A DNA stretch of 64,000 nucleotides from the NCBI GenBank assembly GCA_949710005.1, contig OX453275.1:9562519-9626518 (forward strand), in the 5' to 3' direction. Shown piece after piece: positions 12,701 to 21,241 of the stretch (positions within the stretch are counted from its first letter, which is position 1; every line of letters starts with the position of its first letter). The DNA is from Ricordea florida (taxonomy: Eukaryota > Cnidaria > Anthozoa > Corallimorpharia > Ricordeidae). The notes beneath the pieces were generated by a model. That model was not told the origin of the DNA, ran no database searches, and saw nothing but the letters and a program-made list of their open reading frames with translations. The position numbers were made by a program, and so were the translations under genes.

Positions 12701-15700
12701 TGATACACTGCACTTGTAGTAAAATGCCAGTATTTTATGATTAATTGTAAATAATTATCTGGTTAAGGGTACAAAAACTTTAAGAGTAACATCATTCAAT
12801 AGACAGTCAGTCAATGTTTTTTTTTCCTCTTTTTTTCCAACAACAAGATTGCAAACAGTTTTCCTACAACTTAATCATTTTCATTATATACTTAAAGTTC
12901 TTAATGCAATTTGATAAAACCCAAGGCATGATTAATTCAATAATCAAACACAAGTAAACAGATTGTATGATAAAATCTTCTGTACAATAACTGCTCAGCA
13001 GTTCTGGTTGCTGATTTTAAACTGCTTGTCTGCCTATCATTAATCACATGGTTACAATTTAAAGCCCTGCATTTTGTAATGATCTGAATAACTGAAATAA
13101 CATTTCCACCTGGACAATCACATTTTTAAAAGGCAATAAAAAATAATTGAAACCAAGTGAGTCATTCTGCTTTGCCAATGTTAGGATCCAATCTACAACC
13201 AATAGCACTGCATCTTCTGTTTTACACACTGTATCAGCCAAATAGAATTGTAGAAGTACATGCCAGTTAGCTATAGTACTGTATGTAAAAAAAAAAAATA
13301 TCCCAGTACCTCCAAATGGCCAAATGTCTGCACAAGTGGAATAACAGTCAAGTCATTTTCTTTAGCTGCATCAAGAAAATTTTCTATATCATGAACACTG
13401 TGAAAAAAGGGGAAAATGCTGTTGCCTTGTGGATTGTAATCAATGCAACTGTTGCAGCTCTTAAATTACCATGGAATTTTGTAGATTTTTATAGAAAGAT
13501 CTTAAAGCTAGATAGTAAACATGCAATACAATCATATAGATCATGCAGCTACATACAACTGTCTAAATTTAGAACACACGTATGAAATCACAACACACAT
13601 TCTCAAACAAACTGTGATTCAAAAGAATTGCCCATGTGTTTATCAAATGTCTTGCAGTAAGAAACATACCGTACACTGCATCATATACATTAAAACATGT
13701 AAATTATAGTATGTAGCTCAACTGAAAGTTCAGTAAACCTTTTCAAAAATAATAATCCCAGTGCAACAAAATGATGACAATAAACTACGCTGTGTTCTCA
13801 TGGTCAATGTAAATTAAGTTATGTATTGTATCGTAAGAAAAGGTACAATATGTGATTACTCATGAAAGTACCTGTAAGCATTCTTTGCTTGCAGAACTTT
13901 AAACTCTCCTTCATAAGGAAAGGTGTCTTCATATTCGACTAAAAGACCAGTAGCTCCCCATTTACTGAAGAGTGGTAGTACCTTTAAGTACAACAATAAA
14001 TTCAGTTCATGGAATATGCAACAATGAAGCTATTTCATTAAAAGAAAAAAGTAATCCTACCACTTTGATGATTCTGGTTATGTTATTGCCAGGGGCAGGA
14101 CCTGAGCTACACAGATTTGTAAAGAATGTAATTTTTACAGGCCTTCTGGTATTATGCGATGGTGCGATTTCGCACAATGGACCTAAAATTGCATCCGATC
14201 GCACAATTCACAAAAAATTGCATAATTCAAAAAATAACGCACAACATTCATAAAATAAAGCATGAATCAACAAGTTTCTTTGGAATTTCTGCAAAAATAT
14301 GCCATTTTTAAGATGATTTACCTCGGAAAAAGGCTAACAAGACTCTTTCAGCTTCGATTTCGTATTCATATTTTGAATGTCAAGGACCTGGTACGAGTCT
14401 CATTCTTAAAGAGTCGCCTATTGGTGTAACACAAAGACGCGTCTTGTTCAGATTAGCCAATCTTAATGGCTGTAATTTCCGGCCGTTGACCCGCACGGCG
14501 GATTACCCCCACGGGTGATTTTTGCCAAAAGGAAAAAAAAAGAATCGTCAGATTACACGCACTTGCAGATAACCCGCACACAAAAACAAAAGAAAGTTAT
14601 ACAAAATAGTTAGAGAACTCACAAAATTTGAAGCGATGGAGCGCTTTCAAAATTGCTCTGAGCCTTTCAGGCATTTTTTAATTGAGCTCGTATTTCTCGT
14701 AATTGAGTCGTGGAAACACTTATCGTAAAATAATACATATTTTTAAAACTTATTGAGTCAGTTAGCCTTCTATAATTATTATAATCGAAGAAAACTTTAT
14801 TCATTTTTTTTGCTTAACAAAAATTAATACTTTTCAGCGTGCTATTAGCAAGTTTTCAGAACCACTGAAAACCATTGAGAATTGAAAAAACTTGTAAAAT
14901 TTGGTTCGCAATTTCCTCAAGAAACAATATCTTGGGATCTTCCGGGTCTTAGAAATCGCTTGAAACGGGATGCGTCAAGTATTTTGGTATTATTTCTATC
15001 CTTGCAGGAGCCCATTACCCTGACCCAGGGCTCCTGATCCTTGTCAGTGTTTTGTTTACACGCGTGCCGATTATGCGGCGCCATGAATTGAACAGATCAC
15101 TAAGACACTTATTTATCTCAGGTTCTACTTGGTCCAAAAAATCACTTGAAACGGGAATATACTCCACAACGTAAGGTAGTGCTTGCTAGGAATATTTCGC
15201 CGATGCGTTGAGTTTTCTTACATTTTTTTATCACAGACAATGTTAGGTTTGCACTGCGGGTGTGCCAACAGACATCAACATCGTGTTTCAGTTCAGCTCA
15301 ACCTCGTTCCCGTTGTTTCACATAAAGCAGAAACGCACTCAAAACGTCTTACGAGCAGCAAAAAAGTGTTTTTCTTATCCTGAAACCTCATAAAACAAGC
15401 TTAAAATTGCTCAGAAAAAAATCGCATAATCTTCATTATTTATCGCATAATTGGCCTCTGTAATCGCATAATCTGCCCTGCAAATTTCGCATAATTTGCA
15501 TTTTTTTATCGCACCCTATCAGAAGGCCTGATTAATGACAGACTATTAACTGTTAAGGCAATGTCTCACAAATCTATAATACATTCCATTTGAATCTTTA
15601 ACTAATTTAAATTTTCTAATTCAGCCAAAAATTAATTCTGTTCATAATTTCTATTTAATTACTAATTTTTAACCTTTGTTGGATTGCTTGGTAAAGAACA

Positions 15701-18700
15701 AACACAGACCACACAGTAGAGTTTCAAGGACATACATGTACAATCAACTCTCTTATAGTGACCACGTCTCGTAGGCAACTGCCTCCTGGAAGTGACCACT
15801 TTGCAAATATGTGCTTTGTTTTTCAGTCAAGTACTGTTTCAAAAACTGTCTCATAAGCAACCACTACTCAAATTTCTTTAGTGACCACAACCACCCTTTA
15901 GGCCAGAAATTTGACATGCAGTGTATTCTTCTGTTTTCTGTTTCCGGTAATGTGTGATCGCAAGAAAATCATTACTTGGATCTCAAAAAAGTTCAGTTTT
16001 TAACAGCGCCCACCTGGAATGCTGGCAGATAATAACAGTTTGCTTACCAAAAAGATGGCTATAACAAGATCAGTGTAGATAAACAAGCAGATTGTCACAG
16101 TGATCTGTTGCAAAATGTTACGTACATTTTTCAACTGCAATGGGAGCGAAATGCCACATGATAAGCAAATGAAAAAGATTTGGAGTTCTGTTTGTGCACA
16201 TGTCACGTTCTATTTTGATTCCCTAGCTGGTTTTGTTTGGTTAAAACTGAATTTCAGGTAATATTGATTAACAAGTGACATATTTTAAACCGTAATGTAC
16301 TTTTCCCAAAATTAATAGTGTTACTTATACAAATAAATCAGTTTCAGGGAAGAGAAAACACTGACTAGTTGTGTAATTTTAGCTTATAAGGTAATATATT
16401 AGTTATGTAATTACATTAAAAACTTCAATTTGAGCTTATTTCAATGATTTTTCCTTTAAGCGACCACCTCCTGTAAGCAACCACTTTGTTACGCACCGAG
16501 AGTGGTTGCTTATAAGAGAGTTCACTGTCACACCCAAAAATTACACCCTGTAAATAGTAGCTTACTTGAATCAAATATTCCATTTTTGTTGGGGCTCCTT
16601 TGAGATCGAGATGAACCAGCTTCTGACCTTTAAATCTGGCAAGCAAGCATGCACATGTCATAAATATGAACATGTGAATACAAATTTCAAACCTGTCAAG
16701 AATTATATAATCCTGAGCCACCTCCCTTCCCCCCCCCTCCCCCCACCAAAAAAAAAAGAAAAGTACAGAGAAGACACATGGTAAGGTGGCGAAGGGAACT
16801 ACAGTATGCACAGGAGGTGTGGGGGCCGGCCATAATAGGAGGATGATTACAGGAAGGGGTGGATGGTTTTGTGACTGGTCAGAATCCTTGTGATTTAACC
16901 AGTCAAAATCTTGTCCCCAACCAAAACATAAGCCTACATGTATACAGTTTGCAAAACTACAGTAAGTGAAACCCATTTGAGGGAGTAATTGGTGTATACA
17001 AAACACGGAACTGTGCTGGAAAATTGCAAATTATCTTAATGTACAAATCCAGTAGACCAGTACTATTACTGCAGATACATCATTAGAGGGCAACTACTTG
17101 AGCCAAGGCCACCTACATAATTATCTTCGTACACATTTTGAATGTCAGTTTTTGAAGCTGAACAAACGATTTGTGGTGAGTTCCTACCAACTAAGGTGAT
17201 TGCTTTTCAATCTTGATATGCTTTGTTTAACAAATAAATAATTAGCCTCCTCTGGGCTTTGTTCTGTTACAAAGCACGCAGGAGGTGACGAGAGCATGAA
17301 AGAAGTGTAGGGGGATGACGCGAGCACCGTCCTTTATACTCTGATAAAGGACGGTGTTTGGACCAATCATATCGCGCGTAGTATCGGGACTGTATTATAA
17401 ACAGTTGTAAAGCACATTTTATGCATTTTAAGCAAAATATAAAACAATTGTAGATATTTTATTGTTTAGATACCAGATCGTGATTAGATAATTTGTATGA
17501 AAGTTTGTTTGGCAGGTCTAATTGGTTCGAGTAATCGCACTGTAAAGCTGCATGCATGTGTGTATACAGAGTAAGTGATCTTACTTCTTTTTGCCAACTT
17601 CCATGGTGTTTTCTTTTAAAGCATCTGCCAGATCCTTCCTAAGAGAAAGTATGGTCTCCTTTGCTATCTTCAGCTGTGATAAAGCCAACTGTTTTTCTTC
17701 GTCTCTGACTGGTGAATCTGATGGCAAAACTGTCAATATTTCAAAATTCAGTCCAACAATAAATGTGTAACCAAACGAAACACATTCATCTGACAATATT
17801 CAAATGGACTCTTAGAATTGGAGCGGTAAACTACTTTGCCAGGGAAATGATGTCGCAATCTTCCAATACCACTGCCAGAAATACATTATAATATGCAAAA
17901 TAGAAATTATCAAAGAATGAAAGTACAAGTATCGGGTAATACTGGAAACTGTTGTAAGCAGTAGAGTAAAAAAAACAGTAAAATATGGTAATACACCTCT
18001 AATTTGCAAGTCATTATCACGTGGCCTTGTCACTCAATACTGGTAGTCAAAACAGTAATGAACATGCACATTGTGATCGATAGTCCTTGAGTTTAAGCTT
18101 TGGCATATAATTCAACAAAAGTTAAAATACACAGTACATAAACTACTGCACATGTAAACTCAAAATTATTATCATCACTGTAACTGCGAAAGAATGATTC
18201 ACAAAAGTTTTTGCACTAAACGGGTTCACGGCAAGGAAGGAGTGTATGGCACTGTAGTGTCTGACTTTTCTTCAGCTGGGTCCTTAGTACCGGACAAATA
18301 TAACATGATTGTTAATTGCTTTGTGTCATTTTTGGGTCCTCTACCTAAAGAATAAATTAACACCTGAGCCAGAGCCCCAGAAATTGGAGCCACTGAAAAA
18401 CGTTCCAAAATGTCAGATGGAGTCTGAAAAACTTTTTGGAACTTGCAAAACGTCAGGTTTACAAAATCCAGATTTGCAAATATCAAGTTAGCGAGATAAT
18501 CTTCTCTGAAAAGTCAGATCTGTATCATTGAAGGCAGACAAGCACGGAAACGAGACAAAATTTAAAAGTATTATGTTATAAAGGCACCTATCGTAACGGG
18601 AGCTTGCGTCGTGACGGACTGCTTACGCTGGACAAGCAGATAAAAGACGTACAGGACAGCCAATATTGAGATTGCTATACCGACATTGGTGTAGTTGACT

Positions 18701-18714
18701 CGCATTGTTTTCAT
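20..18714 (-). CDS. HEXD: Hexosaminidase D-like (GH20) gene, 15 exons, 3' end off window
   Basis: Joining 15 minus-strand exons gives one open frame of about 490 residues. Exons (high to low): 18714-18588, 17717-17585, 16635-16566, 13981-13872, 13397-13310, 12602-12524, 11965-11880, 10411-10246, 6055-5987, 4868-4809, 4606-4474, 3351-3269, 2638-2551, 882-784, 106-20. Every junction keeps phase. Diagnostic motifs in order are [83 protein letters not shown] and FPGHE. This is the hexosaminidase D fold, and the DE of HIGGDEV is the GH20 acid/assisting pair. The family removes terminal N-acetylhexosamine from glycans. Unlike human HEXD, the N-terminus is a membrane anchor plus stalk, suggesting a type II membrane enzyme (inference). 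The C-terminus lies past position 1. Human HEXD continues well beyond this point. Confidence 0.88.
241..377. repeat. Inverted-dimer repeat, about 54-bp arms
   Basis: The segment from TATATGTTGTAGTTCAATTT at 241 is repeated inverted near 324-377 with a 28-bp centre. A single-orientation copy of the same sequence lies at about 58035-58115 in the last intron of the plus-strand gene, so this is a dispersed family. It sits in the last visible HEXD intron. Confidence 0.8.
784..882 (-). CDS. HEXD: HEXD-like exon 14
   Basis: The 99-bp exon encodes [20 protein letters not shown] and ends GGVFN. FPGxxxxxLV is the family motif. Acceptor AG at 884-883 after TTGTTCTC; donor GTAAGT from 783. Confidence 0.78.
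2219..2320. mobile_element. Palindromic MITE-like element
   Basis: This is a near-perfect 102-bp palindrome. Its ends are TTACATG and CATGTAA, its arms are about 50 bp, and it contains GAATACGAATTTTAT. It shares layout and the GAATTTTATxTTxTC core with 37897-38010. It lies in HEXD intron 13. Confidence 0.8.
2551..2638 (-). CDS. HEXD: HEXD-like exon 13
   Basis: The 88-bp exon encodes [17 protein letters not shown] and continues to NRFT. Acceptor AG at 2640-2639; donor GTAAGT from 2550. It matches the less conserved segment after CLQALRE in HEXD, and its phases fit both neighbours. Confidence 0.75.
2715..3038. mobile_element. TIR element, GC-rich 13-bp ends
   Basis: TACCGGGGCCCAG at 2715 is matched by CTGGGCCCCGGTA at 3026. 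The interior shows no coding capacity. It is probably a non-autonomous DNA transposon in HEXD intron 12. No clear target duplication was seen. Confidence 0.5.
3269..3351 (-). CDS. HEXD: HEXD-like exon 12
   Basis: The 83-bp exon completes Arg and then encodes [19 protein letters not shown] and CLQALRE. Acceptor AG at 3353-3352 (TTACAG); donor GTAGGG from 3268. RYDHYxxxCELLPxxxPSL is a clear HEXD block. Confidence 0.87.
3701..4145. mobile_element. hAT-like MITE with 7-bp target duplication
   Basis: Ends are CAGGGCTCGACACTAAC (3701) and its inverse GTTAGTGTCGAGCCCTG (ending 4145). CTTTAAG flanks both sides (3694-3700 and 4146-4152). The interior repeats TGGAAAGTAAA several times. CAGGG termini with a 7-8 bp duplication fit hAT-type elements. 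No transposase is present. Confidence 0.8.
4474..4606 (-). CDS. HEXD: HEXD-like exon 11 with GC donor
   Basis: The 133-bp exon encodes [19 protein letters not shown], then MWLDI, then GLALTGWS. LTGWxRYDHY is completed by the next exon. Acceptor AG is at 4608-4607. The only frame-preserving donor is GCAAGT at 4473, a GC-AG intron, after a CAG exon end. Confidence 0.82.
4809..4868 (-). CDS. HEXD: HEXD-like exon 10
   Basis: The 60-bp exon encodes [27 protein letters not shown] is invariant in the family. Acceptor AG at 4870-4869; donor GTACTG from 4808. Phase 1 at both ends. Confidence 0.87.
5142..5451. repeat. Large imperfect palindrome in HEXD intron 9
   Basis: AAATTATGGGATT at 5142 is mirrored by AATCCCATAATTT-like sequence ending 5451. 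The arms stay alignable through GCATxATGAAAAATGCC and the CAATTT/GCGATAT blocks, with about 100-bp arms and a central AT-rich loop. It looks like an inverted pair or a foldback element. Confidence 0.65.
5640..5810. repeat. Degenerate inverted-repeat element
   Basis: GTTGCAACTAATCTCGCAATCTGATTGG near 5637 is partly mirrored by CCAATCAGATTGTGAGAAAGTTATAGACAAC-like sequence near 5765-5800. It has a CCAATCAG core in both orientations, a common look for cnidarian MITEs, and no coding capacity. Confidence 0.45.
5987..6055 (-). CDS. HEXD: HEXD-like exon 9, immediately beside the element array
   Basis: The 69-bp exon encodes [19 protein letters not shown] and ends GYFPL, matching the LVEPxxWxY block of HEXD. 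Acceptor AG is at 6057-6056; donor GTGAGG starts at 5986. Only 12 bases separate the AG from the TTAA that ends the array, so the branch point must lie in the array's last copy. Confidence 0.85.
   Translation of the reverse strand, partial: SLGLSWSRWSGRIGQISLATFH
6070..9933. repeat. 34-copy array of a 94-bp TTAA/TIR element (114-bp period)
   Basis: The array spans exactly 3864 bp: 34 copies of a 94-bp element, 33 spacers of 20 bp, and a TTAA at each outer end (34x94 + 33x20 + 8). Each copy starts CCCTTTCACTCCCAAG and ends with its inverse CTTGGGAGTGAAAGGG, flanked by TTAA. The spacer is TTAA-AAACTATCTCCC-TTAA with an A/G variant. CCC/GGG termini with TTAA flanks resemble piggyBac-type MITEs (inference). 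Because 114 is divisible by 3, a spurious 1280-codon frame runs through it. Copies differ at three main sites (ATAG/ACAG, CTGTCT/CTGCCT, AAAAACT/AAAAGCT). It fills HEXD intron 8. Confidence 0.95.
6612..9803. repeat. Higher-order repeat: two identical-pattern 14-unit blocks (1596 bp each)
   Basis: I scored each 114-bp unit by its three variant sites. Units 5-18 (6612-8207) and units 19-32 (8208-9803) show the same 14-unit variant order, and unit 33 restarts the pattern. The array therefore grew at least once by copying a 1596-bp block. Confidence 0.88.
10246..10411 (-). CDS. HEXD: HEXD-like exon 8
   Basis: The 166-bp exon begins [10 protein letters not shown] and runs to [27 protein letters not shown] is a family motif with an aromatic substrate-contact residue. 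Acceptor AG at 10413-10412; donor GTGTGA from 10245. It ends in phase 1. The next intron holds the 3.86-kb element array. Confidence 0.9.
10510..10700 (+). mobile_element. SINE-like fragment
   Basis: The stretch containing CTTTCCACCACTGTGACCAGAGTTC, then CTCATGTGAGTTGGGCTTGTTG, then TTTCTCTCCTAGCTCAGAGA resembles the outer SINE at about 31865-32520 (CCTTCCACCAACGTGGCCGGAGTTCGATTCC ... GGGCTGAGTTTGTTGGTTCTCTACTCAGAGAG). It lies in HEXD intron 7. Confidence 0.6.
10935..11250. repeat. Cluster of CGATATTTCG-type motifs
   Basis: About eight variants of CGATATTTCG or its inverse lie in about 300 bp (for example near 10938, 11039, 11063, 11083, 11106, 11158), along with GATACATGTATATCGCGATATACGCG. 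The motifs are near-palindromic and occur in both orientations without a fixed period. Confidence 0.6.
11283..11380. mobile_element. Short palindromic element
   Basis: AGGTGGAAGGTTCGTATGGG and AACTGTGCCC on the left pair with GGGCACA and CCTATACGGACCAACCT on the right. The centre repeats CTCAAGA three times. It is a MITE-like foldback in HEXD intron 7. Confidence 0.65.
11880..11965 (-). CDS. HEXD: HEXD-like exon 7: catalytic Asp-Glu
   Basis: The 86-bp exon encodes [19 protein letters not shown], then WFHIGGDE. The adjacent D and E are the GH20 substrate-assisting Asp and acid/base Glu, and both are present, so the enzyme is predicted active. Acceptor AG at 11967-11966; donor GTAAAG from 11879. 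It ends in phase 0 directly after the Glu codon. Confidence 0.9.
12328..12425. repeat. CTCGAGA/CGTCTCG palindromic cluster
   Basis: Repeated TCTCGAGA, GACGCGTCTCG and CTCGAGACACGTCTCG motifs, each self-complementary, lie in about 100 bp of HEXD intron 6. Function unknown. Confidence 0.5.
12524..12602 (-). CDS. HEXD: HEXD-like exon 6
   Basis: The 79-bp exon encodes [14 protein letters not shown] and ends near LCPNNK. Acceptor AG is at 12604-12603 and donor GTAAAA starts at 12523. It ends in phase 1; with exon 7 this forms a GAC codon. The position matches the region between the QTFGH motif and the catalytic strand in HEXD. Confidence 0.82.
13310..13397 (-). CDS. HEXD: HEXD-like exon 5
   Basis: The 88-bp exon encodes a helix followed by [16 protein letters not shown], the conserved IPLVQTFGH block. 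Acceptor AG at 13399-13398 follows a T-rich run; donor GTACTG starts at 13309. It ends in phase 0, and the following exon opens with FVLKH, exactly the family continuation. Confidence 0.88.
13872..13981 (-). CDS. HEXD: HEXD-like exon 4
   Basis: The 110-bp exon encodes [19 protein letters not shown] and continues through [16 protein letters not shown]. WGATGLLxEYED is strongly conserved in hexosaminidase D. Acceptor AG is at 13983-13982 and donor GTACTT starts at 13871. The exon leaves two bases that the next exon completes to Ser. Confidence 0.88.
14138..15530. mobile_element. 1.4-kb TIR element without transposase
   Basis: CAGGCCTTCTG at 14138 is inverted at 15520-15530. Subterminal sequences rich in GCATAAT, GCGAT and ATCGCA occur inversely at both ends (for example TTGCATAATTC against GCATAATTTGC). 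No open frame of transposase size exists, so it is a non-autonomous DNA transposon inside HEXD intron 3. Confidence 0.65.
15742..16527. mobile_element. TIR element of about 790 bp
   Basis: TCAACTCTCTTATAGTGACCAC near 15743 is mirrored by GTGGTTGCTTATAAGAGAGTT ending near 16522. Repeated GTGACCAC/GCAACCAC motifs sit inside each end. The element ends less than 50 bp from the donor of HEXD exon 3. No transposase was seen. Confidence 0.65.
16566..16635 (-). CDS. HEXD: HEXD-like exon 3: first GH20 strand
   Basis: The 70-bp exon encodes [15 protein letters not shown] and continues to [13 protein letters not shown] is the family's hallmark first motif. Acceptor AG is at 16637-16636 after a TGCTTGCTTGC tract; donor GTAAGC starts at 16565. 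It ends in phase 0 and joins the exon at 13981. Confidence 0.85.
17325..17356. repeat. Perfect 13-bp stem hairpin
   Basis: CACCGTCCTTTAT and ATAAAGGACGGTG are separated by ACTCTG. It is part of a larger GGAGGTGACGAGAG-type repeat in HEXD intron 2. Confidence 0.6.
17585..17717 (-). CDS. HEXD: HEXD-like exon 2: charged helical stalk
   Basis: Acceptor AG is at 17719-17718 and donor GTAAGA begins at 17584. The exon encodes about 44 residues beginning [10 protein letters not shown], rich in K, E, L and A with heptad-like spacing, and ending VGKKK. A stalk between the anchor and the GH20 domain is the likely role. The frame would stop at 17581 if read through. Splicing at 17584 leaves two bases that the first base of the 16635 exon completes to a Lys codon, which ties this exon to the hexosaminidase. 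Confidence 0.62.
18588..18714 (-). CDS. HEXD: HEXD-like exon 1: start codon and signal anchor
   Basis: The exon starts with ATG at 18714-18712 and encodes MKTMR, then a hydrophobic stretch of about 18 residues ([18 protein letters not shown]), then QRK. Positive residues flank the hydrophobic run, as in a signal anchor. Donor GT is at 18587-18586 and leaves phase 1. An upstream in-frame ATG at 18789 would add 25 residues; I prefer 18714 because the membrane segment then sits near the N-terminus. Exon 2 has a matching phase-1 acceptor, which supports direct splicing over 18424-17718. Confidence 0.65.
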
Positions 18715-18779
18715 ATGTGCCCTAAATATAGCGTGCCGAAGGGCAGGTCTCAAGCAAGCCACATGTAAAAGTACAGTAA

Positions 18780-18960
18780 AGCCCAACACGGAAATGTCAC
18801 GTCACCTTATGCGAATGATGTGACTGAGATGACATTCCCACAATGCATTGTGGGTAGTACCCCAGGGTTCGTCCCAGTGCTATGGGCGTGTTGTCTTTAA
18901 GAAGGATGGCAACGTTCTACCCTTAGCTTTACAAATCGAGGTTATCAGACAAGTTAATGA
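18780..18960 (-). promoter_or_regulatory. Candidate HEXD promoter region with 18-bp palindrome
   Basis: CCCACAATGCATTGTGGG at 18837-18854 is a perfect palindrome about 125 bp upstream of the chosen start codon. Both strands contain TTCCCA/TACCCA-CAATGC, similar to the metazoan Staf/ZNF143-type core-promoter motif. A CACGTCA motif lies near 18799. No TATA box was evident. The promoter assignment is inference. Confidence 0.4.
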
Positions 18961-19306
18961 ATAGAGAATGTTTACCGATGGTAAGACGAGAAGAAGCGAA
19001 GTTTCGCATCTTACATGTAGTGAGTGCTATTACGCGTGCGTATCAATTTTATCGACTCGCTAACGCTCAGTATACCACTAAACTGATTATAAATGTTATT
19101 ATGTTAGCACAGCGGACGTTTCGAGCGTTACCATTTCGTCATAACAAATGGAAGAGTTATGGGTTGTGTCAGAAACCTGTGACAGCTAACATGTGTAACT
19201 GCCTTAAGATGGCTTTAATCACAGCTTGTCCACATTCAATCTGACCAAGGACTATATTTGGAAAATCAAGAGAAATCAATTAATAATGGTAATTAAACTG
19301 AGTGGA

Positions 19307-19410
19307 GTGCAATTTGGTCTGAAATCATACGCGTGATTTCAAATATCGAACGAGCGCATAGCGCGAGTTCGATTTGAAATCACAAGTATGATTTCAGACC
19401 AAAATTGCAC
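19307..19410. mobile_element. Palindromic MITE-like element, family shared with 27980
   Basis: GTGCAATTTGGTCTGAAATCAT at 19307 is mirrored by ATGATTTCAGACCAAAATTGCAC at 19410. The centre is CGAACGAGCGCATAGCGCGAGTTCG. The flank CTGAGTGGAGT and the GTGATT core recur at 27974-28067. Confidence 0.8.
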
Positions 19411-20297
19411 GACACGAAGTTCAATTACCACTTTATTACACTCATTTCGAAATCACAGTTTTTTGTCAATACTACTTATTTATTTATTTACTTCAGGAAG
19501 CTCAGTTTTTGAAGAAAAGTAACTTTTTAAAAATGATGCGATTTAGAGCAAAAAATGGTGCAATTTATGAATAAATCACACTGCTATGAGCCAATCAAAT
19601 TGCAGGGATCACCTGTGATTTCAAAATGGGTGTAATAAATGAACCAATCGAATTGGCTCCAGTAGCGTTACGTATTTACCAGCAAATATCCACCTCTGTT
19701 TAAAACATGACGGACACGTCGCTGGTGCAAGTGCATCTTAGGCGTGGCGAATGGTCCTTTGAACTCAGCTGGGTCTCGCAAAATTTTCGTAGAATTTCAC
19801 GGGTCTCGCTAACTTGTGGTCAGGCAGGTTTAACTGACTCGACTGGTTTACCAGAATGAAGTTGAACGCACTTTTTCTGTGTGCTTTTTCTATTTCCTTT
19901 TTGCATACCTCCATGTTCACGGAAACAAAAGATAAAGATTCATCCAATCCAGCCGCACCACAATTCAACTAGCTTGATCATTTTTTTACCAAACATGGCG
20001 ATCTGCGGTCTTTCCCATGCATTATTCCTAAAACAAAATCGCTTAGTTCGAATAGACACTCTTAATCCCCACAGCCAGTGGTATCAACGAACACTTTACA
20101 GATTATTGTTTCCAGAAAGGACAAACGAAGCAAAAAGACTTATTATATAATTATTCGCTTTGTTTTAGTTAAATATTGTTTTCCCTATGTTAACATTGGC
20201 TGGTCCAACATTCCGGAGTCATAATCAGAGTCATAGCTGAGCAACTTAAGTTCAATGTAAGAATTTCCGCTTTGAAATACCTCTATTTCGAATTCCT

Positions 20298-20522
20298 TTG
20301 AAATTCAGTTTCTTTATTTCAAGGTTACTCCATGAGCAAGTCCATAGTTATCACACAAGAACAGCCAGTAATTATCGAGTGCATTCCTGTCGTACGAACA
20401 TTAAGAAATTCACAATTCTTCACCAAGGACCTAGAATCTGGAACTGTCTTCCTGCATCTATTACAAATTTGTCAAGCTTTTCTGTCTTTAAGAACAAAGT
20501 GCTAGAGTTTTTATTAAAATAG
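20298..20522 (+). pseudogene. LINE reverse-transcriptase C-terminal remnant
   Basis: The translation contains HSYHTRTASNYR, then GPRIWNCLPASI, then a FKNKVLEFLLK end followed by a stop. The HSYxTR...GPxIWNxLP...FKxxLxxxLL pattern is typical of the C-terminal end of animal non-LTR retrotransposon polyproteins (CR1/L2-like). About 170 bp of 3' region follows, ending with AATAAATAAATGATGATGATAC near 20697, a LINE-type simple tail. The upstream RT domain is absent, so this is a 5'-truncated dead copy. Confidence 0.8.
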
Positions 20523-20985
20523 ATACTAAACTAGTTTAGCCGCACTTCTTCGCAGCCCTTATTTCTTATAATATTGCGATGTCGAGGTGGCCTCTCTTTA
20601 TAAGCCTGGTGGTTTCCTAAGGTCTCCTCGCCTAACAACCTGCTGTATACTGTTAAATTTATTGTAAAAAAGGCTAATAAATAAATGATGATGATACAAA
20701 CCCCTCGGTAAAGAAAACTTTGCGGTTTTCATAAGATTGGACAGAACAAGAATCTGGCTACGCCTAGCTGTCGAGTTCAAATTACACAAACATGTTCCCA
20801 ACCAACCATACGCTAAAATGAGGGCAGAGAAGTCATGAATCCAATAAACAAGGTGAGGCTCATCCTGGTTTCCGTTACGTAAAGCATCTAGGAATATTAT
20901 TACTTCCTTTTGGAAGGGATACTAGTCATACAAAGCCATCAAAGGGTTACCTCTGCATCGGTCTGATCACTGCCACCCATAGTAT

Positions 20986-21241
20986 CAGGAGTGTAGCTAG
21001 GGGGGGGGGGGGTCCTGGGGTGCCCGTGACTCCCCCTTGGTAGGCTTTCTTCGTGGAACTTAACTGCTGGCTAGATGCTATTTTGTAGGCTTGTCCTGCC
21101 CACTATACTCTCACTTCTCATCCCAAAACTGTAACATTAAGTAAAACATGCACGGCGTGGAGGTCGACATGACAAATTCTGGTGAGTAGCCTCTGTGACC
21201 CCCCCCCCCCTTCCCTATGAAAAATCCTGGCTACGCCCCTG
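20986..21241. mobile_element. TIR element with CAGGAGTGTAGCTAG / CTGGCTACGCCCCTG ends
   Basis: The left end CAGGAGTGTAGCTAGGGGGG and the right end CCTGGCTACGCCCCTG are imperfect inverted repeats, each next to a homopolymer run (G13 left, C12 right). The interior has no coding potential. It resembles hAT-type MITEs with CAGGGGCGTAGC termini. Confidence 0.65.

Noticed and set aside
16425-17006. 193-codon minus-strand frame
   Set aside because: Only the 70-bp exon at 16566-16635 inside it is coding. The rest runs through intron, a poly-Phe/Trp stretch and a TIR element.
18345-18425. Candidate HEXD exon ([16 protein letters not shown])
   Set aside because: It has acceptor-like and donor-like ends, but joining exon 1 (phase 1) to it gives a stop. 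Exon 1 joins exon 17717-17585 directly in phase.
18957-19244. 95-codon plus-strand frame as a divergent gene
   Set aside because: No family resemblance and no evident splice context. Its position near the palindrome is suggestive only.
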